Both the position numbers and the translations under genes were made by a program. Under the pieces are notes generated by a model. It was not told the DNA's origin and did no database searches. It saw only the letters and a list, made by a program, of their open reading frames with translations. DNA of 64,000 nt, taken from the NCBI GenBank assembly GCA_943737045.1, contig CALSFV010000222.1, positions 186,001 through 250,000 on the forward strand, read 5' to 3'. This DNA is from Parapristionchus giblindavisi (taxonomy: Eukaryota; Nematoda; Chromadorea; Rhabditida; Diplogasteridae). This document shows, piece after piece, positions 26,101 to 37,298 of the stretch (the first letter of the stretch is position 1; every line of letters starts with the position of its first letter).

Positions 26101-27225
26101 AAAGTGGTTTAGGAATCAACGCACATTCGATGCTAATAGTGTATTAGCAACCTATGTGCACCCTAGACGCATCGCAAATGATATTTAGACTTCATCTAAA
26201 CAATTTGAAAAATTATGATTTTTTAACGTTTTTTATTAAAATTTTTTTTCCTAATAGCCTGAGGGCACAAACAGGAAATTTCTGCTGTTTTGTGTAATAA
26301 GGGCCGGTGACACTCCTAACACCCAAGTATGGACCCCCAGTTCTCATTGCTAGCGCACGTGTCCGGGGGTGGTCGAATATGATCGAGTCTTAGGGAGCAT
26401 GCCTCTTAATATAGTAGAACTAACACAACCCGAACCTACGAAGATAGAAAAAACTTCTTTAGTAATTTAGTTTAATTTGAAAAACGTTTTGTAGAATGAC
26501 AATGTAAAACATCATATTTTATGCCGTTAATTTCAATTTTATACCACTAATAAATATTGATTGATGGATTGATTGTATTAATCGTAGTACCGTTCCATAT
26601 ATCCGACTGATCGACGATCCGGGTTCATAATCGTAACCATCCGGCAGAGCGTACCAAGACACCATCCAAGTCAGAGCGAACATATTATTGATCGAAATCA
26701 CAGCGCACATAAGTCCGAACCTGTCAAAGCAATCAATTAGGCGATCTTTGTTGAAAATCTAACAAAGATTGTCGATTTTTCTCGTTAAAGTTTGCAATTT
26801 TTAAGGCATTTTGCATTTTATTCTTAATTTATTACGAATTACGAAGACGCGGTGATGCCACAACCGTACATAGAGCAAGTAGGTTGGTTGAAATACCGAA
26901 GGCAATAACCTGAAAAAAGAATAGCAGGAATTTTAAAGGCACACAAGCAAATTTAAGACTCTCCATACTGACAATACTCTCTTGATTTCTGTGTCGGCAA
27001 GAGAGCGTTGCCAGAACAAAGAGTACGTTTTGCTTGGAGTGTGCCTTAAGGCACTGAATTCAATATCAGTATGTAGTTTCGGAGTAAAGATAAAAAAGGG
27101 CAACGGCGCAACCCGTTATTCTTGGCACACGAAGGTCAATTCAGTATAGGAGTGCATGATCATAAATAAGTTGTTTTGAAACGTACCGTGAATATCAGCA
27201 GATGAGCCTCTTCGTGATATAACAT
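20137..27225 (-). CDS. srx-like chemoreceptor gene C (complete)
   Basis: Nine exons: 27225-27187 (MLYHEEAHLLIFT), 26909-26836 (TM1), 26720-26591 (SFGLMCAV, SWYALPD), 24294-24120 (SWHIGVDFHVLVSLNRLF), 24008-23927 (CLCYD, WTYTDT), 23602-23509 (TM5, FTIIIIVDLTTLCLL), 23263-23195 (QVRLFVQ), 20531-20401 (WHLAHAIDG), 20242-20137 (LIIDLFH..., stop TGA). Total 900 nt, 299 residues, the same as B, all phases matching. No lesion seen, so probably functional. The gene is 7.1 kb long only because intron 3 holds elements E3 and C3 and intron 7 holds F2, E2, C2 and a 205-bp foldback. The acceptor of exon 4 is the TTAAG end of E3. Confidence 0.9.
20560..20780. repeat. Family F copy 2 joined to family E copy 2
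   Basis: F-type sequence (GTCTCTTCAACGCACTACGC ... GCGCAATGAAGAGGCC) runs into E-type sequence (AAAGGCACATCC ... GCCAGAGCGGAGAG) at CCCTTTAAAGG near 20671. The two share the TTTAAA junction. In intron 7 of gene C. Confidence 0.75.
20923..22929. mobile_element. TTAA-flanked long hairpin element, family C, copy 2
   Basis: TTAA at 20923-20926 and 22926-22929; ends GAGAGATG and CATGCCTC. The whole 2.0 kb folds back on itself around about 21920. Arms carry palindromes CATGACCC-x-GGGTCATG at about 21538, 21833 and 22289. ORFs of 84-88 codons occur on both strands of each arm; they mirror each other and are best read as hairpin artefacts. In intron 7 of gene C. Confidence 0.9.
22983..23187. mobile_element. 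205-bp foldback element next to exon 7 of gene C
   Basis: CACTCACAGCGAATTGTCTC at the left is the reverse complement of GAGACAATTCGCTGTGAGTG at the right, with arms of about 80 bp. The right end lies 8 bp inside intron 7, just after the donor. Single copy in the window. Confidence 0.85.
24296..24408. mobile_element. Family E element copy 3, abutting exon 4 of gene C
   Basis: TTAA at 24296-24299 and 24405-24408. The left TTAA plus the following base reads TTAAG on the minus strand and is the predicted acceptor of exon 4. Its right TTAA is shared with hairpin element C3. Confidence 0.8.
24405..26409. mobile_element. TTAA-flanked long hairpin element, family C, copy 3
   Basis: TTAA at 24405-24408 and 26406-26409; same ends and internal organisation as copy 2, about 2.0 kb, folding around about 25340. 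Palindromes at about 25019, 25474 and 25769. In intron 3 of gene C. Confidence 0.9.
26932..27050. repeat. Family E element, copy 4
   Basis: TTTAAAGGCACACAAGC to GCTTGGAGTGTGCCTTAA; inverted ends and the AGAGAGCGTTGCCAGA core. In intron 1 of gene C. Confidence 0.8.
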
Positions 27226-28689
27226 TGCGTGTGGATCAAATGAGAAATGAGCTGAAGCCAGGTGATTTAGACTGTATCTCGACGATTGTCTATTGTACGG
27301 GCAGGAGGAAGGCAGATGGAAACAAAGACATACGCTAAGACGATTTAATCAAGAGCAAGATCACACCATTCAGCGCTCTCGTGAGTGTGGAAGCCACACT
27401 AACCGCTCAATATAGCAACTCTCTCGAATACCATAGCACGACCACTAAATGCTAGCCTAAAGAAAGCCTATTCCCAGTGGGCTCTCACTTCGGTTTCAAA
27501 GAAAAAAAAGCACAACCCATTATACTGTGACTTTACACAGCCAGGTGCATGTGTGTCTACGGTTTTTTCCCGCTGCGCAGTACTCGCACGTTGTGAGACA
27601 CCGAATATGTGATACGGAAGATGACAATGATCGTGCGTAATGAGGCCCGGCGGGAATAAGTTTCTGACAGACACATCTATGTTTTGTATTAACATTGGCG
27701 CGTTATCTCATCATCTCCTAGAATAGCGAAAATGATAATAATAATTATAATAATGTGTCTACTCTTCTATAAATAGCTGAAAACTTTGATCGAATATTAC
27801 CGATTAATGGAACTCAATGAGGTATTAGAAAATCCACCACTCTGGCAACACTCTCGTAAACAATCAAAACGAGAGAGCACTGTCAGAGCGTAGAATTTCA
27901 ATTAGCTCGGGGTAAGTTTAAATTCCAGGTAAATTTAAAACTCTTCGTTTCGCATTCTCTGGCATTTCATGGATACGAGATAGAAGAAATGTGAGCCAAA
28001 AATGTGATCCATACAAGAATTGACTGTTTTTACGTTGACGAGAATGCAATACTGTAGGTTTTTTTTGTTCAAAAGTGAAAACTATCAAGCACTGGCCTGC
28101 CATACAGTTAATGATCTTTCCCAAAGTAGTTAAAAATGCAATTAATATTATAATATCACATAATATCAGAAGATGTTATATTTCTTTCGATACATTCTGT
28201 GTCTATTACCTGTCTAGCCACATTGTTCTCATTATCTTTAGCATGCTCTTTCATTAATAATAATACATTGTACGTTTCCTTCGCAAGCCCACTCTTTTAT
28301 CCGCAACCTTTCCCCGAAGATTTTGTCTTGGATGAAGGTAGGGGTATTACGAAAGTGTAGTAAATTATATTTTCAAAATGTTTCAACGTAGATGATGTCA
28401 AATCGAATGGGAGTAAAAAATAAACATAAATATTTTATATTATAAAAGGCATTTTTTAATGCGTAGAGTTGCAAAAATAGAAAGCGATCGTACCAAGAAA
28501 ATATTAAAGTAACACCCCGAGCTAATTTGAAACTCTCCGCTCTGACCATACTCTATTTCTTTGTCTTCGAGAGAGTATTGCCAATATGCGGAGTAAAATG
28601 AGCTTGGAGCGTGCAATTTATCAAGATGTGATCAGTAAAGCATTTGCGAACGTATAACGATTCTTGAGTGCAGTAAATTATAGATGTCT
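27226..28689. other. Intergenic, with two family E copies
   Basis: No supported gene. E-type repeats lie at about 27826-27915 (partial) and 28503-28622 (AACACCCCGAGC to GCTTGGAGCGTGC). A block near 27390-27440 (ACCGCTCAATATAGCAACTC) resembles 10745-10775. Confidence 0.6.
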
Positions 28690-29010
28690 TTTTGCGTAAC
28701 TACTTTTGCCATCACAAAGCATTTTATCAAAGCGTTGTTTAACGCACGTGGTCAAAACACAACAGAAAAGTGAGGAGAACGTCAGATAGAAGTGGAGATA
28801 ATACAGGAAAATGCGAAAATAATAAATAAGGACATTGTAGAATGCTAACGGCTATTATTAGGGCAGTTACTCGCCGATGGATTCTGAAATACTCTCCATT
28901 CGCATCGATGACCTATTGCCATCTACCTGGCAGTGTATGGATCCCTTCGTGATAGAAGGACTGGGGCTGAACACTCCATTGACGGATATCTATGCCTTGA
29001 CGTTTTAATC
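28690..29010 (-). pseudogene. Fragment of a secreted-protein paralogue (3' end only, P1)
   Basis: The stretch 28710-28890 matches the region just after and across the stop of gene P2 (29640-29790), sharing blocks around GTCAAAACACAACAGAAAAG and the GCCGAT before the stop. Adjoining sequence near 28930-28960 (minus: TATCACGAAGGGATCCATAC) faintly resembles exon 1 of srx gene C (TATCACGAAGAGGCTCAT). Read as relics of two duplicated genes. Confidence 0.45.
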
Positions 29011-29109
29011 AAGGAGCGATCAGGAACGAATATGCGAACATATAACGTATATCGCCCTAGCTTCTTCCGGCAACTCTAAACTGCGCAAATTGGAAGAAGT
29101 GCTTATTTA

Positions 29110-29530
29110 AAGATGGAGGCCCGCGAGTTTTTTTTTCACAAGACTGTTCGGGTAGAATGGTAAAGATAGATATGGCAATTATGAACATTCATTGCGGGCC
29201 CGCAGACCGGTCTATAATGCTTACGGGCCCGCAAACTAGGAGATGTGGCTTTGCGGGCCCGTAATGACTACTTCATTCCTACCCTGCTACTTTTTGTGAT
29301 CGGTCGTTTATCTCAGTTCTCTTCACTTTCCTTCGTTAACAGAGAAGAACGACCGATCGCAAAAAATGCAGGGTAGGAATAAAGTAGTCATCGCGGGCCC
29401 GCAATCGCCCCCCCCCTCCCCTCCCTCTGAGTTTGCGGGTCCGCAATGATTTTACACCGCACTGCGGGCCCGCAATCATTAGCAATGAAAAGTCAATTTC
29501 ATTGCGGGCCCGCAACGCCAGAATTGCCAA
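29110..29530. repeat. Hairpin with seven GCGGGCCCGC-type palindromes
   Basis: GGGCCCGC motifs (exact or one mismatch) occur at about 29197, 29223, 29252, 29394, 29434, 29464 and 29504. Around 29255-29400 the sequence is an inverted repeat: TGACTACTTCATTCCTACCC against its reverse. Strongly GC-rich islands in an AT-rich setting. The left end looks like a family G terminus (TTTAAAGATGGAGGCCCGCG). Confidence 0.75.
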
Positions 29531-29754
29531 CTCTAGTAAAGATTGGTCACACAATGATTAACGATCAATTTCAGAATGCAGTATATTATTTATGCATCTT
29601 TTGCATAATTTATTTTGCAATTACAAAGAAATTTTATGAACGTATTTTTTAACATTCGTAGTCAAACACATCAAAAGGGACAAGAACGACAGATAAAAGT
29701 GAAGATAATAATTGGAAATGCGAAAGTAACAATAAAGATTACAGATTAGTGTAG

Positions 29755-30341
29755 TTATTTGCCGATTCGTTTATTAATTACCCGTTTTGACCAATTATCA
29801 TCGTTATCGCTGCAGCCAACATTTGTCCAATTGTAAACGAGTCTCCATTCGTTCTCCCGATCGTTTCCAAAGGGGATCTCGCTTTCACACGTCCCATATC
29901 TTTTCATAATGTTGTATATTGCGTACTGACACTTTTGCTGAATATCAATCGATTAACATTTATTTTATATTTAAAAAAAAACTTCATTTCCAAAGATTTT
30001 GTCGCACATGAATACAGCGAATGTTTTGAGAGCATCTATATCGGTAATCAAATCAGGCTCGCCGCCAAGGAGATGGTACGCATGCTCAAATGATGTAATT
30101 TAATTAAATTACATCATACATCAATCAAATGTCCTTGAGGGCATGGCATCAAGGACACTTGATTGATTGATGATCACATCAATAAGATGGGTCAACATTT
30201 AAAACAACAAGTAAATGAATTGAGTGAATATGATGGATAGGATCTCGTACGACTCACCGTTGGGTTGATAACCTCCTCGGAAACTGTTAAGTGCCCTGTG
30301 CACAACATGGTCAGCACCAGATAAACAATCCATGAGTGCAT
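29755..30341 (-). CDS. Small secreted Cys-containing protein, unknown family (P2)
   Basis: Three exons: 30341-30258, 30084-29983, 29937-29755; 369 nt, 122 residues. Exon 1 is a clear signal peptide (MHSWIVYLVLTMLCTG). The mature part has HAYHLLGGEPDLITDI, FAVFMCDKIFGNE, QKCQYAIYNIMKRYGTCESE and a putative N-glycosylation site (NWT) before VGC: four cysteines, possibly two disulphides. Introns: 173 bp (holding an 84-bp hairpin, 30097-30180) and 45 bp. A pseudogene copy at 38657-39323 keeps the second intron position exactly, which supports the model. Secretion is inferred; function unknown. Confidence 0.7.
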
Positions 30342-31511
30342 AATGCTACGAGAGGTGTACGTTTAGAGTTAGTGTGTGGGATGGAACTGGATGTGTAAGT
30401 GAAACGAAAGTCTCAGAATCATTTCGGTATCCAAGAAATCCTTGGATACCGAAATCGGTGTACATATAAGGGAAAGCGAAAGAGCATTGTAAGTGCGGAG
30501 AGTTTCAAATTAGCTCGGGATGTGGCTGTAAGGCATGCTAGGAAAACGAAATATTAAGTACATTTAAAAACATATTCTCATTGATTTTAATTGAATACAT
30601 AGAATGATACTGTAGCGCTCAAAGAGACAATAGAGGACAAAGCATTATGCAGCCCGTTGCGGAATGCTTGGATACCGATGGATGTATAAGCGAAAGCGCA
30701 TTTCCAGAGCGGAGAGATTTAAAATTGCTCGTGGTGAACCTTATGCGTCGTTAATCTTGTACTGCGCATTTAAATGACGGCGTAAGCGCTTAAAGGAAGA
30801 CGGAAACGAACTGAAGAATATTTATATAATTTTTATTTTTTAATTTTCTCGCACATCAATCTTTGGCTCAAAATCTTTTGCAGATACCCCCACTAGATAC
30901 TAGATACCCCCATGAGCCCCTATCACAAATGGGTATTCATTAAGTCTGGGTCCTTGAAACGCAGATGTGGCAGGTTCTCGAAATACATGTATGCCTGGAC
31001 AACAAAAATAGACCCCTATTTTGAGAACAATGGGCCTGACCGTGACTCGAAAATATTTATGTTTTCAAACCCCTTCATTTTTGTTCTCATATTGAAGATC
31101 TTGTTGAATTGAACAACTATTATTTTAAACATTTAACTCATGTACAAGAGAGAATCACACGGTTTTTCGGCCAATTTTGAGTATTTAAAAAAAATAAATC
31201 AATTAAATTAAAACGAGGCCAACTATTTTTGGCATATTCAATCAAATGAATCGAGGTCTGTGGTGCGTGATGTGTAGGAAATGTCTCAGGCAGTCTTACT
31301 TTGTTTAGCGAATTTTATTTTTTTGTTATTTTTTCTGCTTAACCATTTATAAATTTTTTAAATTTAAAATGAATTTTAATTAATTAAAAATTTTAATTAA
31401 AATTAATTACGATTTGACAGTGCAATGAGTAGTGATTCTCCACGATATAATAATATCACACTGATGAAATGGTTGAGAGAGGTCAATAACAACCGGGTGA
31501 CTGTCTAATCG
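30342..31511. other. Intergenic; decayed repeat pieces
   Basis: Short E-like fragments near 30470-30540 and 30690-30750 (CGGAGAGTTTCAAATTAGCTC). The block GGAATGCTTGGATACCGA near 30660 recurs at 39418 and 60590, linking this area to the other secreted-protein copies. 31150-31410 is low-complexity AT. Confidence 0.6.
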
Positions 31512-31866
31512 ACGTTTAAAGGTGGTGTCCGAGCAATATTTTCGTGAACAAACTGTGAAGACAGAAAGATAGCAAAAGTAATTCTGCATACCTTACATAA
31601 ATTAGTTTATACTAATTTAGCTTATTGATCGCTAGAATCACGAATGAATCCATGCTTGATGTACAGGCAAAGGCGCGAAATTTTTAAAATAGGAAAGTTC
31701 AGCAATAGGTTTCGAACCCGCGACGTTACGCTTACTAGTGAGCACTTTTACCACTGCACTACGGGATTGATGAATGGCCGTGCTAATTTCTTGCATATCA
31801 CTTGTCCCTTGCATATTAGATATGTTATACATTTGCATAGACATTCGAGGTCCTCCATCTTTAAAT
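31512..31866 (-). mobile_element. Family G element, copy 3
   Basis: TTTAAAGGTGGTGTCCGAGC to GAGGTCCTCCATCTTTAAA. Reverse strand: TAGTGCAGTGG (A box) and GCGGGTTCGAAACC (B box). Very close to 49511-49860. Confidence 0.85.
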
Positions 31867-32938
31867 GTGCGGACATTACGTGAATTCCGAATAGTGACAG
31901 GTATTTGGGAGTAGAATCGAGCCTTTCTCACGATATCCTACCGTAACCATTGTATGACTCATCAGGATTTTCCACTCGAGACCCAAAACACAATCCAAAA
32001 TTTACGGCGACGGATACGTAGCGAAATGTAACAAGTTACGCCGGTACGGTGTAGGCACGTAAAGCAAATGTAACGATGCATAAGTGGCTCAGATTCATTT
32101 TTTTTGTAAAATATGTGAAATTAGAAGATGTTCAAGTATAATACGCTACTTGTGTCGTTTTCCCTCGTTTTAACTCTATATGAATATGAATATATAGAGA
32201 TGAAACGAGGGAAAACGAGACAAGTATATTTTCTGATTATTTTTAAGCGAGATTCATTGTGGCTAGTTTCGCAGAGATCGCAGAGAACAGTTAAGAAAAA
32301 AATGCAACAAACTTTTTTTCCAGAATACTTATTGTTAGATGACAAATATATTAAAGTTTTAGCAACACCTTTATGCAGAGTATGAAACTCACAATAAAAT
32401 AATGTCGAAAGCTTTAAAATATATTTGAACACAGCGTCGTATGAATATTCATATCAGGTAAAAAAATCATCTACTATTCGTATTCAAATCTGACTTTTTC
32501 TTTCTTTTTCTTTCTCTCTTTATTTCCATCATAACAAATGAAAAGTAGAACAGATATGTAATAAATATAGGTTGATGGAGGCCCGTCGCGTTATCATCGA
32601 ATCTGTTGAAGGCAGCAGGGAAATGGGGTGGGGTATGGGGTGGATAATTATAAGTTTAATTTAATTTAATTTAATTTATCATACATCAAAAAGATGCGAC
32701 AACATTTGAGAGAACAAGCAAATTAAATGAGAGCATTTGGGGGTAAAAAAAAAACGAGAGTGGGGGGGTGTACGGGGGGGGGGGAGGAGAAGGGAAGTGC
32801 AGCTCATAAATGGACTCTATTATGTATCAAAGATCAAACGGCGATCAATGATAGGTTAGGTTGGCAAGGCCTAGCGGTGGAGAGGTCCGCAATGATTCAA
32901 TGTATATCGGATTGAATCGAGAGTCTATTATGGGGGCA
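31867..32938. other. Intergenic; repeat fragments
   Basis: 31930-32080 matches one arm of the foldback at 8463-9193 (TTTTCCACTCGAGACC). About 32150-32222 is a small hairpin (TTTTCCCTCGTTTTAACTC). 32490-32660 is low-complexity (TTTCTTTTTCTTTC), and 32760-32790 contains G runs. No gene seen. Confidence 0.55.
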
Positions 32939-34501
32939 CTAAAGAGGGGAAATTGTGAGTCCTAATTTATCAATAAGATCTTGGGAAGAAAGTAATTTGG
33001 TTTTGATAGTGGAGGTGCTATATGACGAAAGGGTGGAAGAATCAATGCAACAATGTAATTTAGTCAGAAAACGTGCAACCCTAACAGAAAAAGATGATCG
33101 ACGATTTTCTCTTCTAGCTAGAGGAATATGAAAGGAGAAACAAGAGAGACGACCAAAGGTGGGTTTAAATACAAAGAATTGACTAGCTGGTAAATCTACT
33201 TGACAACGAAGGATCTTGAGAGCATAAATAATATCAATTACAGTTCTTCTATGGTACAGAGTTGGGAGAGAATACAACGCTAATCTAGCATGGTATGAGG
33301 GAGGGAAACCAACAATACGATTACAGCGGTAAAATAGGAGACGAGTAAAAAGATGTGATACATTTTCTAATTTACGAACAAGACCTTTGGATGATGGGGA
33401 CCACACAGGGGAAGCATATTCAACTATGGGAAGAATATAACATTTAAAAGCATGGATATAAACATCGGGTTTGGTACAAGAGATAGAACGGAATAGCAAA
33501 TATACTAATGAAATGGCTTTCTTAGAGATAATGGAAATGTGTGATGAGAAATTGAGGAGAGGATCAAGAAAGACTCCAAGGTCACGAATAGACTGAGAAG
33601 AAGGTAGAAGATGAGAATGAATGGAATATTGAAGAGATGGGTTATTTTTGCCTATATATAGTACAGTGCATTTTTTCTGAGCAACTGTTAACTGCCATTT
33701 TTTGCAGTAATCTAATACAGATGAAATCCCTTGCGAAAGTTGGAGATGAGAAGTCATAGGTTGTATATGACTAAAAGTAGAAAACAGTTTGATGTCATCA
33801 GCAAAAAGACGAATGCCCACTAAAGGGAGAGTGTCTATAACCCTGGGTAGTTCCGAAAGATAGATTAAAAATAGTAATGGCCCTAAAACTGTACCTTGAG
33901 GAACTCCTGATGTAACCTCCCTCTCGGAGGAGAGGGAGTTATCGACACGTACTCTAAATCTTCTATTAGCTAAAAATGAATTAAACCATGTCAAAATATT
34001 ACGTCTGATTCCGATAGATTCCAACTTGAATAGGAGTTTCGAGTGAGAAACGGAATCAAAAGCCTTCGCAAGATCAATATAAACAACATCAGTACAGAGA
34101 TCACGATCAATGGAGTCACGCCACGATTGAGTGCAATGTAAAAGTTGAGATACGGTAGATCGTCCAGACATAAAACCATATTGTTCCGTGGGGATGATAG
34201 AATGGATATTACACCATTTCAAGATACGTGGTTTAAGGAAACGTTCCAAAACCTTACATGCAATTGGAGTGAGCGAAATGGGTCGAAATTGGGAGACATC
34301 AGAAGGCGACGGTACCTTGGGTATTGGAACAATTGTGGCGATTTTCCACACTGATGGAACCTGCCCCAAGTAACGAAGAAGGGTTGAGGGCAAGAGGGGA
34401 TCAATCTCTACAGAATTAAGGAAAAAACTTAAAACGAATAGGAGAAGATGTAACGATATCCGTGGGAAGACTATTTCAGATATGAATTGTTCGACTAGCA
34501 C
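32939..34501 (-). pseudogene. 5'-truncated non-LTR reverse transcriptase (CR1/Jockey type)
   Basis: 520 open codons covering most of a reverse transcriptase and its C-terminal region: IATIVPIPKVPSPSD, FRPISLTPIACKVLERFL, YGFMSGRSTVSQLL, YIDLAKAFDSVSH, SGVPQGTVLGPLLFLIYL, RLFADDIKLFS. No endonuclease domain lies upstream. The first 30 codons show no recognisable RT part, and no ATG opens the frame. Clearly a different family from the element at 13.8-17.5 kb. It ends 125 bp downstream of receptor gene E. Inactive by truncation, yet the RT frame is unbroken, so the insertion may be recent. Confidence 0.88.
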
Positions 34502-34626
34502 ACGTGGTCTTGGAAGTGGGAATATTATAGGGTATGGTTATGTGGAATGGGTGATATGAAAAGCGATGACTACGAGAGAGACGAATATAAGAATATATAA
34601 AAAAAGAAACATCAAATTCATGATTC

Positions 34627-37298
34627 CTATTCAAAGAGTTGTCTTTTGACTCTTGCTCTCTTGACTCTTGTTCTGTTGTTCGCTCTTGACTTTTGACTCT
34701 TGCTGTCTTTGAACTCTTGACTCTTGACTCTTGACTCTTGAGACTCGTGTTGTCTTTTAACTTCTATGATCGTAGGGCTTCTCAGAATAAAATTTACAGT
34801 ACGTCTATATATCACTTCCATAGTGTGTTTATATGATGGAGATGAAGCGATGATAGTGAGGGAATGGATGAATGTGTGAGAGGTGAGCACAACAAATAAC
34901 GTAGCGGATGCGGTGTTCACTGAAATTAAAAAAAAAAAGTTCACTGAAAATTATTTTTTTTAAATATGCGAGAAGCTTTCGAAGTAGGAAGCTCAACTTA
35001 CTCCAATGTTTTTGCACACATTTTTGGTCCGTATCATAAAAGCCATAAATGTAGAGTCCTAACACGACTAGGATAGGTATGATCCATAAAGATGTCGGAA
35101 TAATGATCTGAACTGAATAGCTTTGTCTGTATTTCCTGCATCGAAAATGACAAACTTGTATGGTAAGAGCTCGCATGGCACGCCGTTGATATCTAAAATT
35201 CATTTGCGTGATCACAATAGGAATATTTCAATACCGTTTAGTAGTTTCACTCGCTAGTTTCATTCCTGATTTCAGTTCACGATGACTGTGTGTTACGAAA
35301 AAGGCAATTGGAATATAAACGACTGCAAAAGACGAACAAGCAGCTGAAAATATGTATTCGCTATTATCAATAACCAATTTAAAAAAAAGAAAAAAAAATT
35401 ATTATTATTATTAATTGGTTATTTATTTATTTTTCTTTTTTTTTAAATTTTCCTTTTTTTGAACGGGATCTACGGGACTACCCGAAGCAAGAAAACATTT
35501 TTCTCATGATATTCAAAGTTGCCCAAGAAAGCACTGAATGTGATAATCTTTAAAAAAATCTTTCGTTGACCTGCGAATAATACTTTTGGAAATTTCGTTG
35601 CAAAAAATGCCAGTTTGTAATTAGTTGCTGCAACGCTTGAATTTAATTTGGAGTAGTGGTAAAACTGCTAGTTAGGGATTCGAATTTTCAAAAGTGCAGA
35701 ATAACTTTTGCTAGCTTTCTGTCTCCAAATTTTTTTTTTCGAGAATATATTCGCGGGTGTCTACCTTTACAGTGGTGGTCAGAACTAAAACTTTTTTTGT
35801 AATTTGAAGATAACCGAAAAAAAACGGTTTGAATATATTTTAAAATGAGAGGAGGACTAATTCCACAAAATGAGCCGTACGGTAATTTTGTGATGGTGTA
35901 GCCTAGAAGCAGTTGAAATTGAAAAACCGGCCCCATGCAGGCCACCACTGTAACTCACGGAACTGTAAATTTTTTTGACGGTAAAGAGATAAGGTGTTTC
36001 AAGTGTGGACAAAGAGCGTGTTGGACTGTACCAATCATCATTGAATAGTCAGAGATGGTTCCGAATCGTAAGTACATACTAGCTTGATAATCAATGATCC
36101 ATTTGCACTTTTCCGGAATGTCCTGAAACGATGCAAAATGCACGGTAAGCTTAATGTATCGGAATATTTGCTGACAATGTGCCAGAAGATAATAATACAA
36201 TGTGAAATTATATTATAATAATTTCAACAAATCACATTGTGTATATCACCTTTTCGCCTGTAACGAGCAACGGAAAAATGTGACTTAGCATCATTATGCA
36301 AAGAACCGTCCATATCTGCATTGCCAAGAAGAGAATTATTCGTCTTTTTCCATCAAATCGCAACCGATGCCCAACAGGAACAATTGCCTAGCAATTAGGA
36401 TATACATCGCTATCTATTGTAGATTTTACATGACTTTTCGTAAATTAAACAAATTATGGCATTTGTTTACTCGTCTCCTATAGATATTATTGTTGTTTCC
36501 ACAGCTGTGTTCAATCTGAACACAGAACACAGCTGTATAACTTATTGTATAACTTAGAAATGGTAGTAATATCAGCAAGCAATGCGTTTCATAGTGTTTC
36601 AGCCGCTAAGTCTCTGTTTAAGTCGAGAAAATAGAAAAGCGTAAAATATATTAGTAACTTTTTCGTAAATTATTATACTTTACCGCCGTTCTATAGCACA
36701 CACAGTAGAATGTAGCATTAAATATTTGCATCACGATAAAAATGTGAAGCAACTGAAAGTTTTTCATGTAAAAGATTACAGTAAACGATTAACTTACTAA
36801 AATGGCGAGGAAATTCATATGAAAAGGAACATGTCCGGAAAAGTAAAATATATGATCGTTAGCAAGTGGAATAGGACAATCAACGTTAAAGAAGAGATCA
36901 CTTACAGTTGAGCAGAACTGATATTCATTGACTTACAATCGGTCAAAAAGTTGCCCACAATAGCCCAATCACAAACTATTCAACCGTTTTTTTAACGAAT
37001 TTGAGATTTTTTCGAATATTGTGGCAGCGAAAGTTAAATCATCATGTCTGTAAGACGGGACACAAATGTAATAGCGCGCATACTTGCAGCCAGAGTAGAT
37101 ACTTCCTGTAGCCTGCACTTCTTTTATCAGAATCAAAAATGATCAATACACAGACGAAGATATTGAATATTGTAAAGAACGCGCCTGTTGAACAGACCAT
37201 AAAAGTAATGTGATCGGATTACAAATCTTACCACTTATATGATAAAACTGACTGATTGTGGATTCCAAATCATGATACATTGATAAGATGATCGCCAT
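34627..37298 (-). CDS. sri/srh-like chemoreceptor gene E (complete)
   Basis: Ten exons: 37298-37232, 37184-37084, 36917-36798, 36752-36684, 36387-36250, 36122-36032, 35322-35235, 35192-35156, 35107-35002, 34919-34627; 1110 nt, 369 residues, all phases fit. Landmarks: RKYLLWLQ after TM1, SDLFFNVDCPIPL in TM2, CYRTA at the end of TM3, FDGKRRIILFLAMQIW into TM4, TTKRYQRRAMRALTIQ before TM6, IIIPTSLWIIPILVVLGLY (TM6), SHTFIHSLTIIASSPSYK (TM7). This is the Str-superfamily pattern, closest by eye to Sri/Srh. ATG lies 2 bp after TTTATAG, a good trans-splice acceptor candidate. The C-terminal tail is encoded by a heptamer repeat. Confidence 0.85.
34640..34750. repeat. Degenerate heptamer repeat (GACTCTT) inside the last exon of gene E
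   Basis: Runs of GACTCTT, partly decayed. Because 7 is not a multiple of 3, the reading phase rotates, giving a Ser/Gln/Arg/Lys/Val-rich tail (ESQESRVKSQE...) of about 45 residues with no stop until 34627. Confidence 0.85.
35685..35950. mobile_element. TA-flanked mariner-like MITE inside a family G fragment
   Basis: The MITE is 35770-35950: TA, then CAGTGGTGGTC ... GGCCACCACTG, then TA. About 180 bp with inverted ends typical of Tc1/mariner. It interrupts the right end of a family G remnant (35685-35769, GAATATATTCGCGGGTGTCTACC). In intron 6 of gene E. Confidence 0.75.

Noticed and set aside
35101..35160. Apparent frameshift in receptor gene E between TIQ and IIIP
   Set aside because: Using the acceptor TTCAG before 35107 gives a 48-bp intron and restores phase; the nearer GCAG would leave an implausible 20-bp intron.
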